From Pycnococcus provasolii (Eukaryota > Chlorophyta > Pseudoscourfieldiophyceae > Pseudoscourfieldiales), in contig CP150571.1 of NCBI GenBank assembly GCA_049487715.1, positions 62,001 to 126,000 of the forward strand: 64,000 nt of DNA. The letters run 5' to 3'. Made by a program: the position numbers and the translations under genes. The notes under the pieces are model-generated. The model ran no database searches. It saw nothing but the letters and a program-made list of their open reading frames with translations, and had not been told where the DNA came from. The stretch's first letter is position 1; each line of letters starts with the position of its first letter. This document shows positions 19,101 to 28,872 of the stretch, one piece after another.

Positions 19101-22100
19101 GAATGGCTGCTGCCCGATCTCGCGTTCGCATACTGCCTGTTGCCAACAAAGATTCCCTTCGCTCCCAGTCCACGATCCCAGAGATATCCATACCCCTCGA
19201 TACCAATCGCAAGATTGCCATCGTAAATCAAATCGGGACTGCTAGGAGGAAATGCCTTGCTGATCTGGCCAGTACGGGTTGGCCCAATTGCGTTATAGAA
19301 TGCCGCAGGATGAACGTCGCTGGTTTCCTCCGCTACCGCAGCGCCAACGGCACGCGCACCCATGCCGACGTTGCCCTTGATTGTCCAAGGTGGCGACTTC
19401 CCATTTGTCGTCGTCGGCGTGCTCTCGGGCGTACTTGTGCCCGGCGGATAGAATGCAAAGGAATGGCCCATGGAGCCAACGCACGTGCAATTATTCACCG
19501 TGACGTCGCCGACATCTCCGCCCACACTAACACACTTCGAGTACAAATCGTGCATGGCGAGTTTGTCCAAATGAAGCTTCCCACGACCTTCGAGCAAACT
19601 CTGTCCAGCCCATGTGGGCGCTCGGGAAACACCGAGCGAGTCGCTCGACCCAGCCACGATCGCATCGCGGCCACGAGCTCCGCTTCCGCCTAGTTTATGA
19701 ACCTCGACGGCAGACAAGGTGAGCTCAGGGGACGAGATCGCCTGATTCTGGCTCTGCGCGGCAAGGAACAAATGCGGGATTCCCGCAGCTCTGTATTCGA
19801 CGGCTGTTGACGCCTCAAGCCAGTATCCGAGATTTCCCGCATGCAGCTCACGTCGACTCGTAACATTACTGCCTGACGCCGACGGCAAATATGTAAAGAG
19901 CGGAGGCTTCATTGTCATGCCGCCCACGCTGCGAAATACGTCTCCCAGCGTTCCAGGCGAGATGACAGCTTCGCCGTCATGCGCGAACAAATGCCGAAGA
20001 GGTTTGCACGCGCGACGCGTTGGGCTTATTGGCAATCTTTCCGATGGAGCCGTGTACGGTCCAGTGAGAAGGACACGTCCGCCACCAGCCGTACCCGTGG
20101 TGCTATGCAGCAGCACGTTGCGAGATAGGATGAACAAATCCTTGTCATGATCGTACTTCAAAGGCGACGTCAATTGGATCGTGTCACCGCTAATGCTTTC
20201 GATCACAGCCTCCTCGACTTTCCAGTAGCTTTCATCAGCTGGCGCCAGAGATATTTTCGCCTGGGGCAGCCACGGGTACTTGCCAAGGAACGAAGCGCCA
20301 TCTGCGACTGTTATTTTCGTTTCACCGGCAGCGACTGCCGTTGCAAGGATGGCATGGCTTGGCGCGTCAAGACTGCCGTGAATTCGTACCGCACCTCCAG
20401 CAATGGCGAGAAGAGCGATGCCGTCATCCGCCGCGCTCTCGCATCCGCCTTCTTCGGCACCCAGCAGCTTGATCTCAAGATTTGACGACGGTGGAAGCGG
20501 TGAATCCGCAGATCCAACGTTGAATTCGCCGCCGGCGTGCACAAGGATCGCCTCGGAAGCGAGAGTGATGTTTTGATTAGGTGCCGAGCTAACCTGCAGT
20601 TCTCCATACACCTGAATGGTATCCATAGCAGGCTGCGTGGCATCGTACGCGACGCGAAGTCCTCGGGGAATTCGCGCAACCTCGTCAAACTTGGGAATAC
20701 CGCCGCGTCCGTTGCCCCAAGTGCATGGATCAGACCAGGGCATTACGCCCTTCTCGTCCGGCACGGGACACACCCCCACGAACTCTCGTACAGTCACATA
20801 CGACTTATCGGGCAAGGAGTTCCCTGAGGGCGCACCACCTTCCGTCGCAAGCACGCCGATAAGCACGTGCTCTTCCGAGCTGCTGAGGCGCATGTGACTG
20901 AGGAACGTCGGCGGGACGGTTGCACGCAGACCTCCCTGTGCCTCGGGATACACGATGTGCTCGTGATGCGGTTGGCAAAAGTCGTGCGAGATGGTTCCTT
21001 CCCAGATGCCCTTGTCCTGCGTCTTACCTCCGATGTCCAACACCTCTCCTCTCGACCTCAGGATTGTCGGCCTCAGCGAAGTTGAGGAAGAGAACGACGA
21101 AAGAGGTATGGCAATGGTGTACCAGCTCGACCCTTGAAATGCCGTGAAGGCTGGGCTCTTGCCTAGGATTTGGTCAAAGGTTGCCGACATCTTCCAGCTC
21201 AGGCACCGATCCTTGTAGAATGGCGCACCGCGATTCACGCTCGAGTGCACGGTGATGTTGGCAGTCACCGGGTCGATGCTCGTCGCGAGTGGGATGGGCG
21301 CAAAGCCATTGTTGATGTAGTTCGTGGCTGCCGCGGAAGAATGCGAGGCATTTCCGTAAAAGTAGTATCCGTTGGCGGCATCGCCCGACATCGGATACGA
21401 TCCAACTCGCCAACTTTCCGAGTCTTTCTTGTAAACCCCAAGGAGGCTCGTTCGTTGGACGGCAGCTCCATCCACAGCCTTGACGGCGGCGGGTTCGAAC
21501 TTCATCGTCGGCGTAATGGGGGATGCCGACCCTTTGACCACCTGCACAAATCGTTCGAGGCGCAGAGCCGCCGCAAAGCCTTCGGAGCTGAGTGCACCTA
21601 CAAGTGGAGCTGCAACGTACGCATCGATGGCGCACGCATATTTCCCCGCGGCACGAAAGTTCAGCTTCGTGGTGAGCGTGCTTCCATCCGATTTCTCGCG
21701 CAGATTTCCCACGTACACTGACGTGAGATCCTCGCCCACGCAAACCACCGTGGGCTCGTGCACCGAGGGTACGGATGCGCCGAGCACGCGCGATGTGGGC
21801 AGGTCCACCTTTGCGGATCCCTTCCGTGCGCTGCTCGTAGTGTGCAGCTTCACATCGAATGGCACGTATTCGAGAGCCTGCACTGGCGCATTAGATGCGC
21901 TCACGTCGGCGCCATATCCGAGCACGTCAACGGTGTGGCGGAAGGTGTGCAGCTTGCCCTCGTGCACGACCATCGCAATGACCACGAACGTGTCACCCAT
22001 CTCGTCCTCGCGCCCTGTTCGAAATCGCACCGGAATGTCGACGGTGGGTCCGAAGTTGAACGGCATCTGCTCGAGACGAAGGTGCTGCACATCGTCGTGG

Positions 22101-23125
22101 CATACGTCCGTGCTTAACGACGTGGCCGTGGTTGCCCCTCCGCCAGGCGCGACCGACGCGTACTGTCGCTGAAGCAGCCCGTGCGTGTGGTCGATGCCCA
22201 CGGCATTCGTCGCACTTGAGCCACCCACAAGCGCGTCGCCGTCGGCAAGCAGCTTGTCCATGGACGACGCGCTTGCCATGAAGATGTACGCGGGTGTTCC
22301 CCATACCGCCTTGAGGTTCGTCACCGGCGTCGCAAGGTCTGGCGTCGTCCCAAATTTCAACGAGAGCTTCACGCACGACCCGTCGTACACCTCGCCGCCG
22401 CCGTTCACCTCGATCGAGCTGTACAACGAGCCGGAGGTGGTTGTGGTGATTGGTGCAACCACGGTGCGTGCGTCGTCGTCGTTGTCCGACGCGGTTGGCG
22501 TCCACGGTATTCCCGACGACGCGACGACGTCCGCGATTTCACCCGTCGCGGGTGTGTCCGGTGCACTGCCGACGACCACCTTGGCATACCTCGTGACGAA
22601 TAAAGGTCGCGGCGTTGACGTCGTCGACGTCGTCTGCACGACAAAGTCCGCGACGAGGAGGTAGGTACCCTCCTTCGGGAATGTCAAAACGGCGCTGTAC
22701 TTGCCTGCTTGTGCGTCGTGCGCGTGCGCCGATCGCGGCGCGACACCGGCGGCTGAGAAGTCCGCGGCAATTGCCGAAAGCAGAAGTTTGATGGTGGACG
22801 GGTCTGTGGGTGGCGCGACGGGTGCGGCGAGCCACGCCTGCAGGGCTGACGGCGGCACGGGCGATCCGACTGCGTCTGTTAAGGCGAACGACACGTTACG
22901 CGCGAGTTGCGTTGTTGGTTGTACAGGCTCGGACGTGAGCACGACGAGTTGTATGGAAGCGAGTCTCTGATCGGTCGGCGTTGCGACGGCGGCCGCGCCT
23001 GCGAACCGCTGGCCTGCTCCTGCACCTGTTGCCCCCGGCGCGAAGAGCGCGTGCGTGCGTCGTGGGAGCGAGACGGCAATCAAGACGGCAACGAGCACCA
23101 CCACCACGAGTGATGAGCCTCTCAT
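16196..23125 (-). CDS. Giant G8-domain, EGF-like, SPPPP-rich type I membrane protein
   Basis: 2309 residues in one exon, from the ATG at 23125 (the frame upstream has only a TTG). In order: a signal peptide (residues 1-28, hydrophobic core VVVVLVAVLIAV); an extracellular beta-rich region; a G8 domain (about 785-890, PWSDPCTWGNGRGGIPKFDE onward); a region likely to form a beta-helix (about 1000-1400); repeated beta-sandwich-like modules; an EGF-like domain with CSGHGTCYY and CACDPGYSGEDC (about 1905-1960); proline-rich SPPPP runs (about 2010-2070 and near 2200); a small SEA-like module between them; a transmembrane helix (about 2237-2258); and a short tail. G8 proteins such as PKHD1 and CEMIP2 are cell-surface proteins. 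The role here is probably adhesion or surface coat. Many N-glycosylation sequons are visible. Confidence 0.88.
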   Translation of the reverse strand: MRGSSLVVVVLVAVLIAVSLPRRTHALFAPGATGAGAGQRFAGAAAVATPTDQRLASIQLVVLTSEPVQPTTQLARNVSFALTDAVGSPVPPSALQAWLAAPVAPPTDPSTIKLLLSAIAADFSAAGVAPRSAHAHDAQAGKYSAVLTFPKEGTYLLVADFVVQTTSTTSTPRPLFVTRYAKVVVGSAPDTPATGEIADVVASSGIPWTPTASDNDDDARTVVAPITTTTSGSLYSSIEVNGGGEVYDGSCVKLSLKFGTTPDLATPVTNLKAVWGTPAYIFMASASSMDKLLADGDALVGGSSATNAVGIDHTHGLLQRQYASVAPGGGATTATSLSTDVCHDDVQHLRLEQMPFNFGPTVDIPVRFRTGREDEMGDTFVVIAMVVHEGKLHTFRHTVDVLGYGADVSASNAPVQALEYVPFDVKLHTTSSARKGSAKVDLPTSRVLGASVPSVHEPTVVCVGEDLTSVYVGNLREKSDGSTLTTKLNFRAAGKYACAIDAYVAAPLVGALSSEGFAAALRLERFVQVVKGSASPITPTMKFEPAAVKAVDGAAVQRTSLLGVYKKDSESWRVGSYPMSGDAANGYYFYGNASHSSAAATNYINNGFAPIPLATSIDPVTANITVHSSVNRGAPFYKDRCLSWKMSATFDQILGKSPAFTAFQGSSWYTIAIPLSSFSSSTSLRPTILRSRGEVLDIGGKTQDKGIWEGTISHDFCQPHHEHIVYPEAQGGLRATVPPTFLSHMRLSSSEEHVLIGVLATEGGAPSGNSLPDKSYVTVREFVGVCPVPDEKGVMPWSDPCTWGNGRGGIPKFDEVARIPRGLRVAYDATQPAMDTIQVYGELQVSSAPNQNITLASEAILVHAGGEFNVGSADSPLPPSSNLEIKLLGAEEGGCESAADDGIALLAIAGGAVRIHGSLDAPSHAILATAVAAGETKITVADGASFLGKYPWLPQAKISLAPADESYWKVEEAVIESISGDTIQLTSPLKYDHDKDLFILSRNVLLHSTTGTAGGGRVLLTGPYTAPSERLPISPTRRACKPLRHLFAHDGEAVISPGTLGDVFRSVGGMTMKPPLFTYLPSASGSNVTSRRELHAGNLGYWLEASTAVEYRAAGIPHLFLAAQSQNQAISSPELTLSAVEVHKLGGSGARGRDAIVAGSSDSLGVSRAPTWAGQSLLEGRGKLHLDKLAMHDLYSKCVSVGGDVGDVTVNNCTCVGSMGHSFAFYPPGTSTPESTPTTTNGKSPPWTIKGNVGMGARAVGAAVAEETSDVHPAAFYNAIGPTRTGQISKAFPPSSPDLIYDGNLAIGIEGYGYLWDRGLGAKGIFVGNRQYANARSGSSHSSGMGTSLVDPFRADENHYLSCSMPQGKEDGAATSTELQPFLPPAASPGIYEEATVLSDSAIPDDLSRIVLGEVGVKWFTFDVPKNAAFVYVNFSAFDEDYFVSLDINGGLPCLPLSGRPDCPLSVSNGIPYGFKTWFVAGKISGARHHNNQNMPQVWSNFVFKYGTWQLGVISETVRPTTFGINALSYATCPDENQIGLPTDKTSNFTCVDVKHIRTGIRYKASLKSVRYDGVSGTYFSFDVPERTSALWVGLKKTRQTNYGKSQLHLRTAYGVAPFVTGIDGSFLEAYPNLKIDFGTGDPTNAYSDVTPDERWTIPDPNPKPGRYYMLIYETVNGTPEQNKTYTPTEVEIYIHADSCSPMMAGDGYWLSPSTQGEIAKASKVEPPCFHCSSPSVSINPRFANGVLYNRWKPNPGTGRRVSVSQRTLMRIHVPLYARWVNITITTKLTDAEAAVVYGSANDAKYQEQKTAIEGVRGMKPDTLMLRKWNVPFIRDNGEFYNWVSDLSESGDRTGYSTTDPYTLSINVPYYMLHASAGDWYAAVEWASANSNVWFKFSVTVEQGSCPSNPAHACSGHGTCYYSNVSSTSSDGDRGNEPTGGVASSRVPFCACDPGYSGEDCSHHVGNEHAGYREPPPPALILDSLMTDDHLRQKVTVLPDSANATCNSVTLAAAGPPSPPPPSPPPPPPPSPPPPPPPPPSPPPSPPPPPLPPPPPPPPPPPPPSPPPPPLELKAGERAVVSFALTYPELPFSAEGESKLRDEFRSSISQALSANADDIEVVVISNGAGGTTAAVEVVMSEGQNGEAVSAKLTSSSISNLTSSSSYLSGIDTSSASVTGVSVALQAASPPPPPSPPPSPPPPSPPPPPPSVPSNTIVSPSTTAASGGGKKGMDETTLIAVVGGCAGAAILLGLVGGYVIAKRRAYADVLKLNPYGAHMNSAYGVDGTGGFSDVEMSNGNGVNGAYSTGR

Positions 23126-23984
23126 CACGAGCAATCACTCACAAGTTAAGGAGCAGGATAACCGGGACGTGTTACTGATGATGAGATGAGTCGTGAGGTA
23201 CTACTACCTCTGCTTCTTAGAGATGAAAATGTGAAATTGTGAAAAATGAAAATGGAACGTGCGCGTGCTCCAACCCTGATCCAACCTAAATGGACGAACG
23301 TATGTCTCCGGAAAGGTTTCGGGTAGGTGGCCGCGGCTGGCCCTCCTAGGGCGGAGGTTGCCTATCGTAGGAGGGGACCCACCACACCAAGGCTGGTACT
23401 AAGTCCAGGGTCCAGGGGATCCACCACAGCGCACACACAGAGAGATCGTTCTTACCATGGTTTTCTCAATGGGAGACGAAAACCAGGAGGCGTGTGAAAG
23501 GAGGCGTGAAGGGAGGCGTGCGCTCCTTAGAATTGTCCTTCTTCATCGCAAGAGACCTACCTTAAGGTAAGTACCGTACGTGCTTGACCACTTCCATCAC
23601 ACGAGGACAAACAGAACGAAACAGGAACGGATGCACGATAAGTTTAAGGCCTAAGGGGAGGATGTTACGTGCCAACCGGCCAACCCCTACCTCTAACTCA
23701 AAGTGGCCCCCAACCTACCCTGAAACCCCGAAACAGAAACCCCGAAACTCCAACCCCGAAACAGAAACTCGGACCGGCGCCGTTCCGTTCTCTCGAGTCT
23801 TGGCGCGCGGAGCTCCCTCTTTTTTTTCCCCTCTCATTTTCACCCCCTCGTCGCATTGAACCCGTTCTTGCTCTCGGCACCACCGGATCGGGCGCCATAC
23901 ATAACATAACATAACTAAAATAACTCTTGGAAGACGCCATACATAAGCCATCCTATATATAGGGCTTGTTGTCCTCATCTCATC
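23126..23984. promoter_or_regulatory. Divergent intergenic region, G8 surface protein / CID protein
   Basis: 859 bp. The notable element is a triplet of AACCCCGAA copies (23724, 23738, 23752) spaced 14 bp apart, 225-260 bp before the CID protein start. The copies are separated by AACAGAA-type linkers. Repeats of GGAGGCGTG occur near 23487-23520. No gene seen. Confidence 0.5.
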
Positions 23985-24932
23985 ATGAACCGCACTTCGC
24001 TTTTGGCGCGACTGGCGAAACTCAACTCAAGTCAAGACTCCATCGAAGACGCCGCGTCGTACTGCCTCTTTTATCGGAGACAGGCGCCTCTAGTCGCGGA
24101 CATCTGGAACGAACACTTCAACGCATCCCCAACGAATAGACACATCACGCTGCTCTACCTCGCGAACCACGTCCTGCAAAACTCGCGCAAAAAAGGACCC
24201 GAGTTCATAAACGCGTTCTGGAAACATATACCCGCAGCCATCGCACGCGCGTACGGCGACGCACCAACAGACGCATCGGACAAAACGAGAGACAGAATCA
24301 CGAGACTAGTGCGAACGTGGGATGAACGCAAACTCTTCGGTACGGGACCCGCGATGACCGCGCTCAGAGCGACGTGCGGACTCAACAACCAAGACGCGGG
24401 TGCAAGCACAAACAAGCCGGCGGAGGCGAACGCTGCGCCGGCGTCAAAAGAGAACGACGCAGAAAACGTTGACGTCAGCGCATACAGCGTCGACACAACA
24501 ACGGCGGCGCTCAGGCCATCCCTCCAAAAGGCGGCGGAAACGTCGTCGAAAGCCAAGCTTGTGCTTGAGAAAATACGAGAGTACACGAACGCCACAGGGG
24601 GCGTGGCAGCCGCACTCAAGGAGGGGCGCGTCACGACCGAGTTCTGGGCTGAGGCGATCGGAAACGGAAAGAGCATGTGCCGCGAGGCGGCGGCGAACCT
24701 GAGAGAGGCGGCGGACGCTCTTGGCGAGGCTGCCGCGCGTGCGCGTGCACATGCCGACACATTCGACTTGGCGCACGCGGAAGTGGAGACGGCGGACGCC
24801 GTAGTCCTGGGTGCGAAAAGAAAAAGATCGGAAGAAAAGGATGAAACAGCGGCAGCGGCAGTGGCAGCTGCACCGCCCACACAACAACAACTTGAGGAGG
24901 AGGACAGCGACGCTGAGTATGAACCTGAGTAG
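23985..24932 (+). CDS. CID-domain protein, RPRD1/Rtt103-like
   Basis: 315 residues. Residues 1-130 form a CTD-interacting domain: LLARLAKLNSSQDSIEDAAS, ADIWNEHF, RHITLLYLANHVLQNSRKKG, EFINAFWKHIP and IXRLVRTWDERKLF-type blocks. Such domains bind the phosphorylated C-terminal repeats of RNA polymerase II and act in transcription termination. After a Ser/Ala linker there is a helical segment (about 180-270) like the coiled coil of RPRD1, then a basic KRKRSEEK patch and an acidic end. The ATG at 23985 matches the expected family start. It converges with the RCC1 gene at a distance of 55 bp, and TGTAAA lies 24 bp after the stop. Confidence 0.9.
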   Translation: MNRTSLLARLAKLNSSQDSIEDAASYCLFYRRQAPLVADIWNEHFNASPTNRHITLLYLANHVLQNSRKKGPEFINAFWKHIPAAIARAYGDAPTDASDKTRDRITRLVRTWDERKLFGTGPAMTALRATCGLNNQDAGASTNKPAEANAAPASKENDAENVDVSAYSVDTTTAALRPSLQKAAETSSKAKLVLEKIREYTNATGGVAAALKEGRVTTEFWAEAIGNGKSMCREAAANLREAADALGEAAARARAHADTFDLAHAEVETADAVVLGAKRKRSEEKDETAAAAVAAAPPTQQQLEEEDSDAEYEPE

Positions 24933-24987
24933 TTGGCAGATTTGAAAGTTAAAAAAAACTGTAAATACATAAAGTAGTGTTTTCCTC

Positions 24988-27900
24988 TCAGCTTGCTCCG
25001 AGAGCTGGAAAATTCGCCGACTCCTCGCCTCCGACGAGACCCCACACACTTTGTTTCGCGCGCCAGGGCGTGTCTGATGGTGCACTACTGCTGCTACTGC
25101 CCAGTTGCGGAAAGCCGGCGCGTTCGCAGCGCTGGCGCTGGCGCTCAGCCTTTAGCAGATGCTTCGCAAGAGAAGGAACATGTGCCTTTGACGCTGCGTC
25201 GCTGCCAACCCAGACGCGCACCTTATCCTTCGACTTATTCGCGAGAGCGCGAACAGAAGTTCTCTGCCGCTCACGCTCCGCCTCGACACGTCGACGTTCC
25301 TCCTCCGCGCTCTGCTCGCGCTGGATATCAAGCAGAGATCGTTTCGGAGTCGCCTTTGGCGTTGTCGCGTTCGACGATGCGGAAACTGCCGCTTTTTCCG
25401 ACGACGTCGATCCAATCGCAGCCGATGGTTCCCATCCACGGATTGGAGAAGGAAAGCCAGATGCTGGCATGGATCGTGGACGCGCCTTCCGCTCCAACTC
25501 ACCCGTCAAGAAGCTTGTTAGACTGCCTTTGGCCAACTTCTTCTTGCCGCTGCCGCCGCCGCCGCCGCCGCCGCGTGCAGGGGATGGTGGCTTGCCGCTG
25601 CCGCCGCTAGGAGCAGAGACGGGTGTCAGCGGCGAGGACGTGGTCGAGGATGTGGATGGTGGAGCTTTGGGCGTTGATGGCGCCTGTGGCTGCACGGGTG
25701 ACATGGCGGCATATATGTTGGTAGTAGTGGTGACCTCGTCTGCTGATTTCGTCGGCTTGAGAGGGCTTGCAAAAGCCGCGGAAAGGCTGCCGTGAACTCC
25801 CGTCGCAGCCGCCTCCTTCTTCTTCATACGCCGTCGGGCGTTGCGCGAAAGGGGTGGAGACGACTGCGTGGGAGGTGTGGCTGCTGATGACGGAGACGAG
25901 GGCATCGGCATAGTCTGAAGCTGCACCGGCGGCGGATACGACGACGACACGGGAGCCGGGATCGTGGATGACGTGGATGTGATGCTTGACGACGACCGCT
26001 CGTCCACAGCCACCTTCAGCGGGAGTGCGAGATCCTCGGGAATGAGCACGCGTGCCTTTTCGGCACGCGACCTGTTGTCCGTCTGACACCAGCAAGCTGC
26101 CGCATCGCCGTGAACTTCTCCCTCGAGCTGCCGCAGTGCATCGGTATCAGCGTCTCGAAAGCTTGCCAGTCCGTGGGCCGAGGAGAGTACCGCGTCGAGA
26201 TTTCCAAGCACGACACCTGCACACAATTTCCACAGCCGCTCGGAGTCGAGATAATATGCATACTCGAGAGCATCCATCGCCGCGCGTGGTTCGGTGATGC
26301 TTCGCATCACTGCATCTTCCGCGAGACTGCGAAGTGTTCCCTGCTCATGCTCCTGCGCCGTGGGCACGTGCGGGTACCAAATCGCCTGCAGTGCGAGTGA
26401 ATGCTTCTCACCAACGCTGACGCGCGTGACGCGCTTCAAACCTCGCACGCGCTCGAAGGTAATGCGAGCGAGATCGTCGTCGATTCGCCCATCCGGCACA
26501 CTGACAACGATGGCGGACGAGGTGGGCGGTGTTTGTGGCGTGTAGTCGTTGTCGTCGCCACCCGCACTGCCTCTGCGCTGGCGCGGGCGAGGACTCTCGA
26601 ACAGCAGCACATCGCCCGAGGCATCCACAAGCACGCCACGAAACTTTCCCATTGACACGTCCGAGAATCGACGCTGCTCCATCCCGGGAGGGGTGATCGT
26701 TGCCAGACGGGCCGCGATAGGCTTCGCCTGCGGTTTGTCGTCCCCCGAGCGCCACATATACGCAACGCCGTCATCCGTCAGCGCGACGGAGTGAGCCAAT
26801 CCAGCCGCGACGTGCACAAACTTGGGATACTCCACATCTGCACCTCCACGAGCACGTTGCCAGCCACCGTCGTCGTTCTTGCTAGCACTCGCAGCCGACG
26901 GGCTGGAATGTCCGAGAGGAGGCACCTGTACGCGTCTAACAAGTTCCCTCGTGGCTGCGGCATCGCTCGTGCCGGCGGTGATTGATGCACGCGTCGCACT
27001 GCCGCCCCAGCAAAATATGTCACCTCGTCCATTCAAAACCACTGTGTGGCGCTTGCTCGCCGCAACGCGACACAGTCGTGGAGCGTCCATCGAGGCAACG
27101 CGCGTTGGCAGTGGACTCTCTCCGATTGCGAACTCCACTCGGTGTGGTACGTGGCAGTATCGAAGCTCAGTGCGACAGTCCCGAGGGTCGAACAGCACGT
27201 AGCCGAGCTGGCGGTGCTCGTTGCAGCCAAAGGTGAACACCTGCCCGTCGTCAGTCAGCACCACGCTGTGCTTGTTCGCCGCACACACCTCGACAGCCAC
27301 GCAGCTCGCAAGCGCCGAGCTGGACACGCGACCAGGTGTCACACGCATCGAGCACGCAGTCTCGTCGTCCGGGTGATTTTGCATCGTCGTCTGAGGCGAG
27401 AACGACGCGTTGGCGGGACTGCTCGAAAACGCCGCCATGCTGGATGCCACAGGCATACCCAGGCGCCCGTGCATATTATTCCCCCAGCTGTACACATCCC
27501 CGCCGTCGCACGCGAATGTGCAAGCAAGCGCGTGATGTTTTCCCATGCTGACACGGGCGATGCGCACGTGCGTGTGCAAGGAACGAGGGACGGCGTTTTC
27601 GTCGAAGTCCACCTGCCTGGGATACAGAACGACGAAAGTGTTTGGACTTTCGAGCGCGCTATTCTTGGATGCCGATGAGCCGAATACTCCCGCGATGCCA
27701 TCTGACGACGAGCTACGGAGCAGGTCGTGACCCAGTCGTCCACCTCGACCAAAGCCCCACGTGAAGAGTCGGCCGTCGGTTGTGACCATGGCTGATGCGT
27801 ACTTCGATGCCGAGATCGTCGCAGCGTCAGTTGGTTGACGTTTTTCGTCGTTTGCAACCTCAACGCGCCCTGCACTGCGCGTCACACCAAGGTATCCGCT

Positions 27901-28872
27901 ACCAAGCTGATAGTTTGCACCATTACCCCACGAGAATACGCCTCGTGAGGTGTATCCATTCGCGTCCCCTCTTCCGTCGTCGTCTTGCGCTCCTGCTGAC
28001 GTTTCAGCATTCTGCTCGGAGTATGCGCGATGCTTCAGCGGGCTGGCAAGAGCGCCGTACGAACCGTACGATCCTGTCGACCCGAGCGACGTCGGCACAC
28101 CCTCGAAATCGCCGTGCGGAGGAGGCTGGATGTTTGTGTCTTCGATATTCGCGCCGCCGCCGTCGTCGTCATCGTCGTCGCTGCTGAGCGTGATGTCGTC
28201 CCCTTCGTCGTCGTCGTCCCCTTCGTCGACATCTTCTTCCTGGTCGTTGTCGAGCTCGATCTCTCCAAAGAACATATCCCCGTCATCCTCCGCTCGTCGT
28301 CGTCGTCGTTGTCGTCGTCGTCGTCGCGAACGAGTGTGTGTGGTGGGCGAACGAGTCTGCGGAACCGGCGGTGGCAGAAGCAGTCGCGCGAGCCTGGTGG
28401 AGACGGCGTCGACGGGTAGACGCGTCCCTTCAAGCGGCGACGCTCCACGCGCGACGAGCGCCTGCGCGACGGCGATGTTTCCCAGCGACAGTGCGACGTT
28501 CAGAGGCGTCCACCCCTTTGGGTTGGTTATGTTAACAGTCGCCCCGAACGTGTCAACCAGTAAGGCGACGATGTCGTCGCCGTGCCTTGAAAGTGCGCAG
28601 CAGTGTAAGGGCGCGAGCTCAAGTCGTCGTCCTCGCGCGTCGCGGAGCGGCACGGAGTCGTCGACGATGGCATCGGATGCTTGGTACACGGAAGTGTTCA
28701 TGAGCAGGCGGTCGAGGTGTTTTCGTAGCGACAAGACGAGTGCCGCGCGGGAGGATACGGGGTGCTCAGCACATGCAAGCACTTTCTCCACGACTCTTGC
28801 TTGTGCAGACAACGCAGACGCAGACGCAGGCGCAGACGCAGGCGCAGGCGCGGGGGAAGGCTTGGCTGCCAT
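24988..28872 (-). CDS. Ankyrin and RCC1-repeat protein, IBtk-like
   Basis: 1294 residues from the ATG at 28872. The longer frame begins at a TTG. Ankyrin repeats occupy about residues 60-140 (LAPLHCCALSRHGDDIVALL, GWTPLNVALSLGNIAVAQAL). An acidic Asp-rich linker follows, then RCC1 repeats from about 265 to 770 (FSWGNGANYQLGSG, FTWGFGRGGRLGHD, YSWGNNMHGRLGMP, FTFGCNEHRQLGY). The ankyrin-plus-RCC1 order matches inhibitor of Bruton tyrosine kinase and its plant relatives, but I see no BTB domain. A helical domain follows (about 780-880), then a long low-complexity C-terminus with basic and proline segments ending in FPALGAS. Its function is unknown; a ubiquitin-ligase adaptor is one possibility by family analogy. 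Confidence 0.85.
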   Translation of the reverse strand: MAAKPSPAPAPASAPASASALSAQARVVEKVLACAEHPVSSRAALVLSLRKHLDRLLMNTSVYQASDAIVDDSVPLRDARGRRLELAPLHCCALSRHGDDIVALLVDTFGATVNITNPKGWTPLNVALSLGNIAVAQALVARGASPLEGTRLPVDAVSTRLARLLLPPPVPQTRSPTTHTRSRRRRRQRRRRRAEDDGDMFFGEIELDNDQEEDVDEGDDDDEGDDITLSSDDDDDDGGGANIEDTNIQPPPHGDFEGVPTSLGSTGSYGSYGALASPLKHRAYSEQNAETSAGAQDDDGRGDANGYTSRGVFSWGNGANYQLGSGYLGVTRSAGRVEVANDEKRQPTDAATISASKYASAMVTTDGRLFTWGFGRGGRLGHDLLRSSSSDGIAGVFGSSASKNSALESPNTFVVLYPRQVDFDENAVPRSLHTHVRIARVSMGKHHALACTFACDGGDVYSWGNNMHGRLGMPVASSMAAFSSSPANASFSPQTTMQNHPDDETACSMRVTPGRVSSSALASCVAVEVCAANKHSVVLTDDGQVFTFGCNEHRQLGYVLFDPRDCRTELRYCHVPHRVEFAIGESPLPTRVASMDAPRLCRVAASKRHTVVLNGRGDIFCWGGSATRASITAGTSDAAATRELVRRVQVPPLGHSSPSAASASKNDDGGWQRARGGADVEYPKFVHVAAGLAHSVALTDDGVAYMWRSGDDKPQAKPIAARLATITPPGMEQRRFSDVSMGKFRGVLVDASGDVLLFESPRPRQRRGSAGGDDNDYTPQTPPTSSAIVVSVPDGRIDDDLARITFERVRGLKRVTRVSVGEKHSLALQAIWYPHVPTAQEHEQGTLRSLAEDAVMRSITEPRAAMDALEYAYYLDSERLWKLCAGVVLGNLDAVLSSAHGLASFRDADTDALRQLEGEVHGDAAACWCQTDNRSRAEKARVLIPEDLALPLKVAVDERSSSSITSTSSTIPAPVSSSYPPPVQLQTMPMPSSPSSAATPPTQSSPPLSRNARRRMKKKEAAATGVHGSLSAAFASPLKPTKSADEVTTTTNIYAAMSPVQPQAPSTPKAPPSTSSTTSSPLTPVSAPSGGSGKPPSPARGGGGGGGSGKKKLAKGSLTSFLTGELERKARPRSMPASGFPSPIRGWEPSAAIGSTSSEKAAVSASSNATTPKATPKRSLLDIQREQSAEEERRRVEAERERQRTSVRALANKSKDKVRVWVGSDAASKAHVPSLAKHLLKAERQRQRCERAGFPQLGSSSSSAPSDTPWRAKQSVWGLVGGEESANFPALGAS

